DNA from: Emydura subglobosa
Taxonomy: Eukaryota > Chordata > Testudines > Chelidae
DNA length: 64,000 nt
Direction: 5' to 3'
NCBI GenBank assembly: GCA_007922225.1
Contig: ML679969.1
Coordinates: forward strand, 21,635,628 to 21,699,627
The position numbers were made by a program, and so were the translations under genes. Of the stretch, positions 22,590 through 34,001 are shown piece after piece. The notes under the pieces are model-generated. The model was not told where the DNA came from. It ran no database searches and saw only the letters and a list, made by a program, of their open reading frames with translations. How positions within the stretch are numbered: the stretch's first letter is position 1; each line of letters begins with the position of its first letter.

Positions 22590-24240
22590 GTGAGGTTTAA
22601 GGGGAGGGATTTCAGTATCCTAAGTCTCAATTTCTGTCATGAACACACTGAAAATGATACCTCTGTGTGTTGTATCTGCAGAGGCTGGTATTGCCGCCTT
22701 GAGGGTCTGCCTGTCCACAAAAGCAGAATGCTTGAGACAGATAAGAAGGAGAAAGAAGATGACTTGGGATGACTTGTGTGACCCATATGTGCCTAGGGTA
22801 GTCCACCTGAAAATGCCAAGGCAGGCTGCAAAAAGGAGAGTGGATTCTCACAAAACTGGTGGCTAACACTGCAGTTAGAGTCACCAACCAATCAAACTCT
22901 GCTCCTGATTCCCCATACTGGTTATCAAGAAAATACACAGCCCCCTTTACTGCATTTCATTCTCTAGTTCCCAATCATCAGCTACGTCCAGTAAAGAGAT
23001 AGTTATTTAAAACTCTATTCTTTTTACTGAAACGTTCTCCTGGTCCCCAAAGGGTCAATCACATTACCAGATCAATATTAGTTTGGATCTTAACCAAAAT
23101 ATCACACTTTCAGCTAATCCTTAAGTATCTACAACTAAAGGCTTATTATAGAAGAAAAGAAAAACAAGATGAGAGATATTAAATGGTCAAAGCAATCAGT
23201 TACATACATAGATTCTCAGCAGCACTGGTGAGCTTGCTGGCTTGTATAGTTCCTCTGGATGGGTCTCTGTTCTTTGTTTCAAAGCTTCAGTTGTGGAGGA
23301 GTTGATCCAGAGGTAGGAAGCAGGAATGAAGACAAAATGGAGATGGTGCAGCTTCATTTTATATACCTTCTCCCATGTGGGTGAATGCTTGTAACCTTAG
23401 CTTGTAGAAATTTGCAGGCACAAGATGGAGTTCAAGGTCACATGAGCAAGTCACATGCTTTTGCATGCTTTCATGAGTCATAGGAGCAGCCATAGTCCAT
23501 AACTGGGCTAAAACATTCACAGGAAGTCTCACTGGGTGAGGAGAGGCTTAATCTATGGTCTATTGTGTGAGCTAAGTGTCCTTTAATGGGCCATTAATTT
23601 GCATAGCCTATTCACAATGACTTCAATGTAGATTTTAACTGGTGAGTGTTACTTGAGAATGCAGCATATTTGCAGGATGCCAGTACATAGTCAATATCTA
23701 TAATTTCTAATATAAAATGATATATGCATGTGAACAGGATAGACCTACTCAGCAAATCATAACTTTTCCATTGACACCTTACATGACATACTTTGCATAA
23801 GTTTTGTTGCAGTTGCATAACAATGAAATATTTGGTTATTTCAATCATACAACATCACAATATGTTCCATGAGATGCTGTAAGCCTGTGTTGCATCAGAG
23901 AATAAGATCAGGGCCTGAAGGCCTTGTAGACAGCATGGAAAAGGAAAGAGTGGAGAGGAGAAAGGCCCAGGATTCCAGGCAGGAAAAAGAGAGGGAGATG
24001 CCTCTGAATATAATGGGGTTTCTCATTCACGAAACAAAGATGCTATGGGCTCTGGGAGACCTGCAGGTCCAATAATTCTATGCTTGCCTCCCTCTGCAGC
24101 CCATCAACAATTCAATGTTGGGACCTCCCTACAGCCCCCTTCAACCTTTCCATGTGGCACCACGGGCAGCTGCACTACCCCTAACACCTCAGGGAACATT
24201 AAAGACAATCACAGCTGCACATACACTAACCTGTGAAAGA
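22590..24240 (+). pseudogene. PIF/Harbinger accessory (Myb-like) gene, split by an LTR
   Basis: Before the LTR the plus strand encodes a frame ending QIRRRKKMTWDDL. Directly after the LTR it continues FHEML and ACVASE, then a Glu/Arg-rich helix (EKERVERRKAQ) and MLWALGDLQVQ. This matches the layout of the C-terminal part of Harbinger accessory proteins, which carry a SANT/Myb domain upstream and help target the transposase to DNA. The reading continuity across 22776-23863 shows that the LTR is an insertion. The N-terminal SANT domain was not found. Stops are present. Confidence 0.5.
22776..23863 (-). repeat. Solo LTR inserted in the Harbinger accessory gene
   Basis: About 1.09 kb, the most complete relative of the copies at 14962 and 21418. 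Shared blocks include the GGTTATCAAGAA and CAGCCCCCTTTACTGCATT segments and a CAACATCACA end. The flanking coding sequence continues across it. No clean target duplication is visible. Confidence 0.65.
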
Positions 24241-24756
24241 CATGGTTGGTGTATATGTACCTGAAGAGGAAATGACTGTTTCCCTCCCCCCCATTAGTTG
24301 AGTTCCCTTAATTTATTACATTTTATAAAGTTTTAATTTTTTTTATTTGCTTGGTTCATATCACAGAATAAAATTCTATTTTTGGAACATAATTCATTTT
24401 TACTAATTCACAATATATTCTGGCTGGTGATGAGCAGGTCTGACACCCAACAATTTCCTGTAACTTCATTTTGTCACAGAACTCCTTATGTCATTCTCAG
24501 GATTGAGAGATCAGCTAAAATCACCACCGCCAGTGTGAAACTGGTATCAGTATTCAGTTCCATTACCCTACACACAGATACTCAAGCCTGTGGGCTATCC
24601 CCAACCTCATTTCCACAACACCACCCTCCCCCCAGATAGGTTTGTTGACAATGTTGTATTTCTGCACACCCAGTGCTTACTTTAAGATTCATACTGGGCT
24701 GCAAAAGACCAAGGCCAAGTAGAGCACATTACAGCAACATACACTACTCGCGTCAC

Positions 24757-25236
24757 TGTAAAGGGTCCACGCTCACCCCTTTGCTGCTTGAGGCTTCTTC
24801 TCTCACAAACCACATGCAGATGCAGCTTTGTGTCCCACTAGTGCTCTTTATTTACAGGCTTTCTTGCCAACACCAACTATTTACAGGTACAGTCTCTGGC
24901 CTGGGGCCACTCAATCTCAGCCACCAGATCAGATCAGATCAGATCAGGGCAGGGCAGGGCAGGGCAGGGCAGCTCCCACTGAGATTTTTCCCTCTCTGGC
25001 TGACCTCTCACCCCTTCCAGCTACTGCTCCTACTTCTTCCCTTCTGTGAGCCTCTGGTCAGCCCCCTAAGCACCGTCCTGTAAGCCTTTATAGGGCCTGT
25101 CTAATTAGCCTCACAGCTGGTCCTCATTAGCCTAGTTCCTGCAGGCTCACTCAGCTGGCTCTATTCCCCCTTTAATTAGGGCTGCAGTGGCAAAGGGCTG
25201 GCTTAACCCTTTGTGCCCAGCCAGCACCCTGTCACA
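24757..25236 (-). repeat. Solo LTR in the Harbinger element, 5-bp target duplication
   Basis: 480 bp of TG...CA form (TGTAAAGGG at left, CCCTGTCACA at right), flanked by the perfect duplication GTCAC at 24752-24756 and 25237-25241. On the minus strand it begins TGTGACAGGG and carries a TATAAAG box near 25095 and an AAATAAAG signal near 24850, so it is minus-oriented. It contains short pentamer runs (AGATC and GGGCA) near 24925-24971. Confidence 0.8.
24925..24971 (+). repeat. Two adjacent pentanucleotide microsatellites
   Basis: Four to five AGATC units are followed directly by about five GGGCA units inside the solo LTR. Confidence 0.8.
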
Positions 25237-26110
25237 GTCACTAATAAAATGATCTTTCTAAGCCTTCCTGAGCAATATACCTCACACTGAGCTCTTCTTA
25301 TAGTCCTTGTATTTAGCTGTTCAAATTCAGCAGACAGCTGCTCCACCTTTGCCCTCCACTGAAGCAGAAACTTTTCCCCCTTTGCTTCACAGATATCATG
25401 CAGAGCACAGCAGGCAGCTATCACCATTGGGATTTTTTTTCCAGTGAGGTCCAATCTCATAAGTAGACAATGCCAGCAACTTTTCAAATGACCAAAGGCA
25501 CATTCAGCTGTCATTCTGCACCTGCTGAACCTCTAGCTGAAGTGTTCCTTGATGCTCTCAAGGTGGTTGGTGTACAGCTTCATTAACTGTGAGAGCAAGG
25601 GGTAGGTGGAATCTCCTCAGATTACCATTGGCATTTCAAGATTCCCAATGGTAATCCGCTGGATGGGAAGGAAAGTCCCTGCTTGCAGCTTTCTGAACAG
25701 TCCTGTGTTCCTAAAGATGTGCATATCATGCACCTTTCCTGACCAGCCCATATTGACATCAGTAAATTATCCATGATGATCCACCAGTGCTTGTATTTCC
25801 ATAGAAAGGTAACCCTTTCTGCTGATGTACTCTGTGGCAAGGTGAACTGGTGCTAAAACAGAGATATGCATGCCATCTATCACCCCATCACAATTTGGGA
25901 ACCCCATTGCTGCAAAACCATCCACTATGTTCTGCATATAGTCCAGCGTCACAGTCCTGGGGAGCAGGTGATTAATGGCCCTGCACACTTGCATGACAAC
26001 CACCTGGTGGTGGATTTCCTGCTCCAAATTGATTCCTGACTGACCAGTAGCAATCTGATGTTGCAAATTTCCATAGTGCATTCACCATTTGCTTCTCAAC
26101 TGTCAGCGTG
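25203..26110 (-). pseudogene. PIF/Harbinger DDE transposase, broken
   Basis: The minus strand encodes recognisable HARBI1-like motifs in order: a CRAINHLLPRTVTL segment, the first catalytic region NCDGVIDGMHISVLAP (Asp in VIDG), EYISRKGYLSMEIQA, and a GWSGKVHDMHIF region read with a frame change. The final catalytic part is MTAECAFGHLKSCW (Glu), followed by IPMVIAACCALHDICEAKGE. At least two in-frame stops and several frameshifts are present (near 25530 and 25620). Known role: DNA cleavage and strand transfer for cut-and-paste transposition. The solo LTR at 24757 cuts off the extreme C-terminus. Confidence 0.85.
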
Positions 26111-27059
26111 TCTCTCATTTTGGTGTTCCTGTGCTAGAAGCCTGGGGCGAGTTCAGCGCACAGATCCAGGAATGTGGCCTTGTGCATCTGAAAGTTCTGC
26201 AGCCACTGCTTGTCATCCCAAACCTGCATGACAGTGTGATCCCACCAGTAAGTGATTGTTTATCAGGCCCAGAACTGGTGCTCCATTATCTGTAGCTGCT
26301 CCCTGAATGCCACTAACAACCTTGAATTGTGTCTTTCTATGTCTGCCAGGAATCTAGCCTCCAAGGAATCGTCATGTTCCCCGCAGCATCTCTTGCAGCT
26401 CTGCAGATACTGCAGGATCAGACAACCATGCTTACAATGCTTATGATAATAGTGCAGAGCTATGCAGGCTTCATGCTTCTGTCACTGATGGCAGACAGAG
26501 AGGAGAGAGACATGCGTTTGTGGGGATTTTGAAAAGAGGAACTAAATATTACAAGGTGCTCATGCAATTATGGTATGAAGAACACAGCATTATGGGTTGT
26601 TTAACTCATGCTCCCAATTAACCCTGCCCCACTCCTTTCAGCTCCATGAGGCATTGCAATAACTTTCTAAAACATTCTACACTGCATGATGGCACGTCGC
26701 ACCATAGGATAACTACACAGGGTGCATTGCATTCTGCATCCATACAAGCACTTCCGGGGAGGACGCCCACCACCAGGAACATAGTGTGCACATGCACCAG
26801 TGATATAATAACTGCAGTGGCTGTATGCGACAGACTTAAGTCAACATAATTTGTAGTGAGGATGTGGCTTTAGTGGATTGGATCTTCTTAAGCATGCAAT
26901 TCTGGCGTTATCCCTGTAATCTGTGTCCTTCATAAAGCAAATGGACATTCCTATTGGATTTTTTCCATTATATAAATTGTATAAAAGGACTGAACAAAAA
27001 AAAGGTGGGATGTCACTTTTTCTGAAATTAGAAAACTCATTGTTGTGGTTACAGAGAGA

Positions 27060-28894
27060 GAAGGAGCCTCTTGGTCTGTCACTTTTACAGTTACATCATA
27101 TTCTGACAACGGCTCCCTGTCCAATGTTCAGACATTCACTAAACTGTAATAATTATCAACTGACATTTTTAACTGAAATGCAATATTTTCTGGGATGACA
27201 TGTGACTTGACCATTCTGCCCAGTATCACAATCATGCACATTAAAATGGCCATAACTGTTGTGGCTGATGGCCGGCGTCCCTCAGTGGGTCTCGCACCTT
27301 CCTGCTTGTAGTGGGCCAGGAAGTTGCCCGTCACCCCGTCTTCCCTGGGGGAGAGGGGTAGGGACCCGGGCCCACCTGCTCCTCCGGGTCCCAGCCCAGG
27401 GGCCCTATGAACCACAGAGGTATACTGCTGGCTCTGTATTGTTTGAGCTGCAGCCTCTTCCCCTGGGCTACTTTTCCCCCCTCAATCTTTCCGGCCTCTC
27501 CGGCCCTATGTCCTTGCCGCCCCTTCCTGGGCTCAGTACCTCCTTTGGGGTTCTTCTGCTTTCCCCCACTTCGCTTCTCCAATCTGCTGCTACTTCGCTC
27601 CGCTCCGCTCCACTCCACCCAGCACAACACCTCTGCTTCCTCCAACTTGTGCCCTGTGTGTTTGGGGCAGAGCCCTTTTATGGAGTACCTGGCTGATCAC
27701 TAATCAGCCTCAGCTGCTCCTAATTGCCCCCAGTGGCTCTGAGTTAGTCAGCAGGGAACAAAGCCCGGAGCATTCTGGGGCTCACATATCTCCCATCCAG
27801 CACTCTTCTACTGCCTTCTGCCTTCACCATATCACACTGTCCATGAGGACTTGTCTTTTGCTAAATAGGTGACAAGGTGTTTTATTGCAATTGCTGGGGT
27901 GTTATTATTAACATTAATAACTTGTAACAAAATTTTGCACTAGCTGGACTTGCCTCCACCGTCTTATGCTTCGATTTCCATTTAATAGAATTCAACATTG
28001 TCCTTAGTTTAATCTCTCCTGTTATAGAATTAATAATAAATATTTGGAAAGCCTTGTGCGGTATTTTAATAAGTGAGTATGTTATCTAAGAATGCAAACT
28101 CTCATCGCGATTTATTGCATTTACTGAATCTAGTACTACTGTACCTTCTCATATGTTTCCCACCACTCTCACTTTATATTCATAGTGATTAAAAGTTGGC
28201 TTATTGTCATTTGACATGGATCTATCTACGTAGTTCCTGAGCTGACTGGATCGCCTTAGTCAATGTCTATGAGGCTTCTTCCTGGTCCAGAGCTTCCTCC
28301 AACATGAGTTCTCCATATTATTGAGTCTCAAATAGTCTACATATCCAAAGTGAAGCATTTATTGTCACTGAGATAAAAGGTCTGGAGAGACTTAATTCCT
28401 GCATCTGGATCTTGCACATCATCTAACAAAAACCACACCCTGTATGCTGTGATTTTACTTATTTTTAACATAGTTTTTTTTGTTTGGAGAACCTTGGAAC
28501 TTTATCATTTATATCCATATTTTCTACTTCCATTCTAAAACTGCATTGGATTCTCAGCAGGAATTACCATATTCATCAGACTTTTAACGGCTCCAGCACA
28601 AACCTCTTCTCTATCGATTTTCTCATTAATACAAAAATGACGATTTTTCAGCCTGAAAGCAAAATACTGTTTCCTAACTTTGGAAACAATCCAGACTCGC
28701 CGGTAGGATAAGTCCTTTAGGTCCAGTCCCAGATCCTTTGCTATATTTCCCATGAAAGAGCCTTTCTGTATTTCCTTAGGAATCGAATAATGCATCTGTC
28801 CAGAAACTCCCAAACTGGTTTCAAGAACTGCAACCATTAAAAAGTAAAAGAGGATTTTCCCTTTGCAATTCCAGCTTGTTTGTGTTTGTCCCAT
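27060..28894 (-). pseudogene. Protocadherin variable exon pseudogene (signal peptide to EC4), split by an LTR
   Basis: From 28894 a 119-codon frame encodes a good signal peptide and EC1 (MHYSIPKEIQKGSFMGNIAKD). Later ECs are traceable to about 27060 with frameshifts and stops; the block matching the calcium-linker region of EC3 is interrupted by the LTR at 27260-27836. EC5, EC6, the membrane helix and the cytoplasmic part are missing, probably lost when repeats came in from the left. The N-terminus is gamma-type by similarity to the exons at 4929 and 48788. Confidence 0.85.
27260..27836 (-). repeat. GC-rich solo LTR inside the protocadherin pseudogene
   Basis: 577 bp of TG...CA form (TGTGGCTGATGG at left, CCATATCACA at right) with the 4-bp duplication CTGT at 27256-27259 and 27837-27840. 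Protocadherin text resumes on both sides. It is homologous to 39090-39537 in the opposite orientation (shared GTGGGTCTC and CTTGTAGTGGGCCAGG). The minus strand has a CATAAAAGG box near 27678. Overlapping long open frames here on both strands come from GC richness. Confidence 0.7.
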
Positions 28895-29378
28895 TTTTAG
28901 CTGGCTGCAGAGATGCTTTGGATCTGTTTACACAGATTTCGTATTTGAATGTCATAGATACTCCAAGCCATATGTATGGAAAGTCATTCTCTAAATATAT
29001 CCCATAAGTACCACATGATAAAATTATTTAGCTAATAGTAATGGAGCGTTCATGCAGTAATCCTGTCCTTTCTGTAAATGTCTGGTGTATCCTTCCTTCC
29101 TTGTGTTTGGAATAATTACATAGGTGAGTTTGTTGGATCTCTCTGTGCATTTCTCCAAGTGTGGTGATCCGCAGAGCCCAGGGGCTCAAATGATAATTAC
29201 AGAAATACTGAAAGTAGCTATAGGGTTTATATCAGATTGATTTGTTACTGTCATGTCAAATATAATTTCTTTTCTTAGTGGCAAAATTTACAGTACTGAT
29301 GCATATATAATCATCCATTGATTCTCTTTGCTTTCATTCTTATGAACTGAACATTTTAGAAGTGTGTTTAAATAACAG
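28895..29378. other. Upstream flank of the pseudogene
   Basis: Upstream flank of a dead protocadherin exon. A weak CSE-like text (GATCCGCAGAGCCC) near 29168 was considered but is too diverged to call. Otherwise it is featureless. Confidence 0.4.
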
Positions 29379-29514
29379 TTCCAGAGGGGTAGCCGTGTTA
29401 GTCTGTATACAGCAAAGACAACGAGAGTTCTATGGTACTTTAAAGACTAACAAATTTAATATTTGTAGACATAAGCTTTCGAGAGACTTAGCTCTCTTCT
29501 TCAGATGCAGTAAT
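29379..29514 (-). repeat. Penelope terminal repeat (pLTR), left copy
   Basis: It begins GTTCCAGAGGGGTAGCCGTG and ends CAGATGCAGTAAT. It is nearly identical to 31872-32004, except for a few substitutions and an AAAGACT-type insertion. Confidence 0.8.
29469..29508 (-). ncRNA. Hammerhead ribozyme motif, minimal type
   Basis: On the minus strand: GCAT (stem I), CTGAAGA (core, variable position 7), an extra A, GAGAG/CTCTC (stem II, loop CTAAGT), GAAA, GCTT (tiny stem III and cleavage site), ATGT (stem I, one G-U pair). All conserved core bases are present. The extra A between the core and stem II departs from the textbook form. A single copy with such a short stem III is expected to be weak alone. 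Confidence 0.65.
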
Positions 29515-29647
29515 ACAGAAAATAGATAACACAGAGGTATCTTATAGGTATCCAGGTGCATTGAGAACAATGGGGGAGGTGGAGTCCTGTACTTAAGACT
29601 TAACGACGACCATTGAGTAGGAGGTGAGAATGGGTGAGCAAAGTAAT

Positions 29648-30181
29648 TTACCTTCGGTAGTGAGATAGCCATTCCAAGTCTCTGTTTAAACCCAGTTTGA
29701 ATGTGTCAAGTTTGCAGATCATTTCTAATTCAGCAGTTTCTCTTTGAAGTCTGTTTTTGGAGTTTTTTTGGAGAAGTACAGCAACTTTCAGGTCAGAGAC
29801 AGAATGCCCTGGGGAATTAAAGTGTTCTCCCACTGGTTTATGGATGTTATTATTTTTTATGTCTGATTTGTGTCCATTTATCCTTGTGCATAGTGATAGT
29901 CCAGTTTGGCCAATGTACATGGCAGAGGGGCATCGCTGGCACATGATGGCATATATAACATTAGTGAATATGCAGATGAATGAGCCCCTTATGGTGTGAT
30001 TGATGTGGTTAGGACCAGTGATGATGTCATTAGAGACGATGAGTGGGCAGAGCTGACAACGAGGTTTGTTACAGGGATCGGTCCCTGGGTCGTGTAATGT
30101 GTCCAGGATGGAAGCTGGAGGCATGAAAATATGCATTGCGGTCAGTTGGTTTTCAGCATAGGGTGGTATTAATGTGCCCAT
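29648..30181 (-). pseudogene. Penelope GIY-YIG endonuclease domain
   Basis: A 177-codon frame: a Cys-rich linker (PCNKPRCQLCPLI) precedes the GIY-YIG-type core, VIYAIMCQRCPSAMYIGQTG, with RINGHKSDI and GEHFNSPGH after it. Known role: nicking target DNA for retrotransposition. Upstream, the YIDD catalytic box of the reverse transcriptase lies at about 30318-30330 in another frame, with a stop soon after it. Confidence 0.88.
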
Positions 30182-30355
30182 CCTTTATTTTTATTGTAGT
30201 GTCCAGGAAGTGGATTTCTTGTGTGGATTGGTCCAGGCTGAGGTTGATAGTGGGATGGAAATTATTAAAATCCTGGTGGAAATCTTCAAGGGACTCTTTC
30301 CCATGGGTCTAGATGATGAAAATGTCATCAATGTAGTGTAGGTAAAGAAGAGGTG

Positions 30356-31348
30356 TTAAGGGACGAGTTTTGAGGAAGTGTGTTCGAGGTCAGCCATAAA
30401 AATGTTGGCATACTGTGGGGCCAAGTGGGTGCCCATAGCTGTGCCACTGACTTGGAGGTATAGATTGGTTCCAAATCTGAAGTAGTTGTGGGTCAGGACA
30501 AAGTCACAAAGTTCAGCTGTGAGGTCTGATATATGATCATCTGGGAGAGTGTTTTTGATGGCTTGGAGTCCATCTTTATGTGGAATGTTAGTATAGAGCG
30601 CTTCTACATCCATAGTGACTAGGATGGTATTTTCTGGGAGATCACTGATGGGTTGTAGTTTTCTCAGGAAGTCAGTGGTATCACGAAGATAGCTAGGAGT
30701 GCTGGTGGCATAGGGCCTGAGGAGAGAGTCTATGTAGCCTGATAGACCTGTGGTGAGAGTGCCAATGCCTGAGATGATAGGGCGTCCAGGATTCCCAGGT
30801 TTGTGGATCTTGGGTAGCAGATAGAATAACCCTGGTTGGGACTCGGGGTGTGTGTCTGTGTAGATTTGTTCCTGTATTTCTTTAGGGAGTTTATTAAGTA
30901 GATGTTTTAGTTTCTTTTGGTATTCTTCAGTGGGATCAGACAGTAGAGGCTTGTAGAATGTGGTGTTTGAGAGTTGTTTGGCAGCCTCCTGTTCATAATC
31001 CAGTCTATTCATGATGACAATGGCGCCTCCTTTGTTTGCCTCTTTGATTATGATGTCAGAGTTGTTTTTGAGGCTGTGGATGGCGTTGTGTTCAGCAAGG
31101 CTGAGGTTATGGGATAAGCGGTGTTGTTTGTCGACAATCTCAGATTGTGCACATTGGCGGAAACACTTTATGTAAAAGTCTAGTCTGTTGTTTCGTCCAT
31201 CAGGAGGAGTCCATGTAGAATTATTTTTCTTGTAGCGTTGGTAGGTAGGGATCCGTGGGTGAGTGTGTTGTTCATCGGTGTGGTGGAAATATTCCTTGAG
31301 TCGGAGACGGCGAAAGTAGGATTCCAGGTCACCATAGAATTGTATCAT
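30356..31348 (-). pseudogene. Penelope-like reverse transcriptase
   Basis: A 330-codon frame with typical motifs in order: KGGAIVIMN, PGLFYLLPKIHKPGNPGRPI, SGIGTLTTGLSGYID, then TILVTMDVEALYTNIPH (first catalytic Asp) and AMGTHLAPQYANIFMADLE. It frameshifts at its 3' end, so the YIDD box lies outside this frame. A related upstream frame at 31577-31837 (minus) is the N-terminal part. Known role: target-primed reverse transcription. Confidence 0.88.
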
Positions 31349-31871
31349 GTGTGTGGGGTTGGTGGGGCAGAAAGATAGTCCCCGAGATTAGACTGATTCT
31401 TCTGCTGGGTTGAGTGTGTTACTAGACAGATTTACAATATTGTTAGTTGCAGAGTTGTGGTCTCTTGTGGCATGTAGGATTTTAGATAGTTTAGAGTCTT
31501 TTTTCCTCTGTAGAGAAGCAAAGTGTGTGTTGTAAATGGACTGTCTTGTGTTGGTAAAGGCCAGCCATGTGGAAATTTATGTGGAAGTTTGACTTTTCAT
31601 GAGAGTATCCAGCATTGAGAGTTTCTTCTTGATCTTTTCTTGTTTGCTGTACAGGATGCTGATCACATGGTTCCTTAGTTTCTTAGAGAGTGTGTGACAC
31701 AGTTTGTCACTATAATCTGTATAATATGTCAATTGTAAGGGATTTTTCACTTTTAGTCCATTTGTTTGCACCTGGATAGAAAGATGATGTCTATCTGTAT
31801 CTGTGCAAGTTTTTTCATGGAGTTGGTGGATTTCCATTTCAAACGATTAAATTCAGTGCCTTCCATGTAGA

Positions 31872-32004
31872 ATGGTTCCAGAGAGGTAGCCGTGTTAGTA
31901 TATATGCAGCAAAGACAATGAGAGTTCTGTGGCACTTTAACAAATTTAATATTTGTAGACATAAGCTTTCGAGAGATGTAGCTCTCTTCTTCAGATGCAG
32001 TAAT
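31872..32004 (-). repeat. Penelope terminal repeat (pLTR), right copy
   Basis: Direct repeat of 29379-29514, with the same head (GGTTCCAGAGAGGTAGCCG) and tail (CAGATGCAGTAAT). Confidence 0.8.
31959..31998 (-). ncRNA. Hammerhead ribozyme motif, second copy
   Basis: Same design as 29469-29508: GCAT, CTGAAGA, A, GAGAG/CTCTC with loop CTACAT, GAAA, GCTT, ATGT. It lies 2490 bp from the first copy in the same orientation, so a full-length transcript would carry two. Confidence 0.65.
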
Positions 32005-33879
32005 AGAACAGTATTGCTAAAAGATATCTACTATGTCCTTTTAATCTATGCAAATCAGTTTCATTCACAAAATTAATTTTCTGCTATAGAGCACGAATAA
32101 CTATCTACAACAAGTTTTGGATAACTTTTTATATATTAAATTTTTCATATATATACATTACACCGATTAATTTATTTTCAGATATTTATGTGATTGTTTT
32201 TCTATTTGTTTAAAAAAGTCACAATCTATCATAATATGGAAGAGAACAATTTTTTGTGTCTAGCTTTATATTTAGAATTTCCATATGAAATATAATGTTA
32301 CTACTCTCTATATGGCGCACAAAAGGAAAAACTACTTTTAAATATAGTACCTGGAATATATAAATGTACAGTCTATAGTGAATAGTTAGTTACAGAGTTT
32401 GCAGATCTTTTCCAGTAAAAAGTGTCACTTGGAGTCATTAAGAATTTTGTTAGAGTAAAGATTTCAGGATTTTGCCCTATTTTTTATATTTATCCAAAAG
32501 AACCTGTCTAAACTCTAGCCATTTACACATTATTTTAAAAGCTCATACAAAAGCTTCAATAACCAAAAATAGACCCTTTCATCTCATCACAGTAACATTG
32601 TCTCTCTTCATCTCATTCAGGTGTTAATTCAAACTACCTTACTAGGGAAAGCCTGATGATATAGACAGGTCATGCAACTTCTTGTAAATCCAGGCTCTGT
32701 CAAACTAAAACGGAGAATAAAATAAAAAATCCAGAACCCTTCAAAATGGTCTCCAATCTGTCCCTCCAGACTTCTTGACACATGCAAACAAACTCTTGTC
32801 CATTGTTGATATCTATAGGTACAGCAATACTGAGCACTCAGCATGATTCCAAGTGAGAAGTTGACTTACATTTGACAGGAACACTCCCTCAATCAAGGCA
32901 GTTGGTATAATCTCCCCCATTTCTCCCTGTTCTTTAAAATCAACACCAGAGTATTCCTTATCTATAAGAGTGGACAATTATTTCTACTCATGATTTGTCA
33001 TGATTCTTGCATTCATTCATGTATTTCTTAAACCAAAATGTTTAGTTCAGCACTGGATTTTATTTTAAATCCTTCTGCAATCACTTTCTGTTTTAATTCT
33101 CTTTTCTAGATGGCTACAATCTCATTATTAATTTATTATTGTTATTCCAGGATAAGAATATCCACAAGGTGATTTTACTGGCATAGCTATGCTGGTATTA
33201 TAATATTACAATTTATAATAGCATACCATATGGAATACTCTTATATATTGCATAAGAATAGTTATATTATATAAGAATATATCATTATATATTATTTCTT
33301 ATATTTCAATTATATCTGCATAGCTATGCACATAATTCTTCCATTGTAGCACAAGCCTTTACACAGTCACATCAAATTAATCTTAAAATATATAAAGAGC
33401 AAAACGGTTTTGTTTTTCACCCATTTTCCTTCACGTGTGTGCCACCACCACTCAAATTGACTCTGCACACGTCTCTGAAAGTACCTAAATGCCTAATCAT
33501 GCAACGCTTCCACATCTGGACATGAACATTTAGAAAAGAAACTGCACTAACTGCCTTTGATTTATGTCCATCTCCACTATACAAGAAGCCCCTTGGTCAG
33601 CATTCCTCTTAAAAAAACATTTTCTCCAGAGCATATTTCCAGGGTGATGAACTGTAGTGAGAACTCCTCGCTAACTTTTAAACATGTAATAGCTTCTGAT
33701 TAATAGGAACACTTTAAAGTTTATTTTAACTTTGTGCTTTTATTGCTAAATCCACCCATGGTTGAAAACATGTTTTTCACAAGAACACACAAAATACCAA
33801 AGAAAACTCAAGCACATTCTCAGTTGACACATTAAAAAGTCATATATTTTACCACACAACATGAACACTAACTCAGGAA
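32005..33879. other. AT-rich intergenic region
   Basis: Low-complexity AT-rich stretches (TATA-rich near 32130-32170 and 33185-33310) with no gene and no repeat family that I can name. Confidence 0.45.
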
Positions 33880-34001
33880 CCTATCCCTGCAACAAACCCC
33901 GTTTGCCAACTCTGCCCGCACATCAACTCTAGTGGCACCACATCAGCCACACCATCAGGAGCTCATTCACCTGCACATCTACAAATGTAATATATGCCAT
34001 C

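Larger units (their letters stand above)
22280..26860. mobile_element. PIF/Harbinger DNA transposon, decayed, carrying two LTR insertions
   Basis: It has two convergent coding remnants: a plus-strand accessory (Myb/SANT-type partner) gene at about 22590-24240 and a minus-strand DDE transposase at about 25203-26110. LTRs interrupt both regions (22776-23863 and 24757-25236). A noncoding block at 22376-22510 is repeated at 24478-24618, so two copies or an internal duplication are possible. Terminal inverted repeats were not located, so the outer limits are approximate. Confidence 0.65.
29379..32004 (-). mobile_element. Penelope-like retroelement with terminal direct repeats
   Basis: A 2.6-kb element: direct repeats of about 135 bp at 29379-29514 and 31872-32004 enclose a minus-strand polyprotein with a Penelope-type reverse transcriptase (30356-31348) and a GIY-YIG endonuclease (29648-30181). 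Each terminal repeat holds a hammerhead-type motif. Penelope-like elements are known for GIY-YIG nucleases, tandem pseudo-LTRs and hammerhead motifs. The coding frame is broken, so this copy is probably dead. Confidence 0.85.

Noticed and set aside
27128..27703. Proline-rich open frames on both strands
   Set aside because: They lie in a GC-rich LTR inside a dead protocadherin and share no family pattern.
28535..28894. The 119-codon signal peptide plus EC1 frame as a functional short gene
   Set aside because: Downstream ECs are frameshifted, the membrane part is missing and an LTR splits the exon, so it is a pseudogene.
29160..29185. A CSE-like promoter block upstream of the pseudogene at 28894
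   Set aside because: Only the spacing fits; the core has too many mismatches to the other four blocks.
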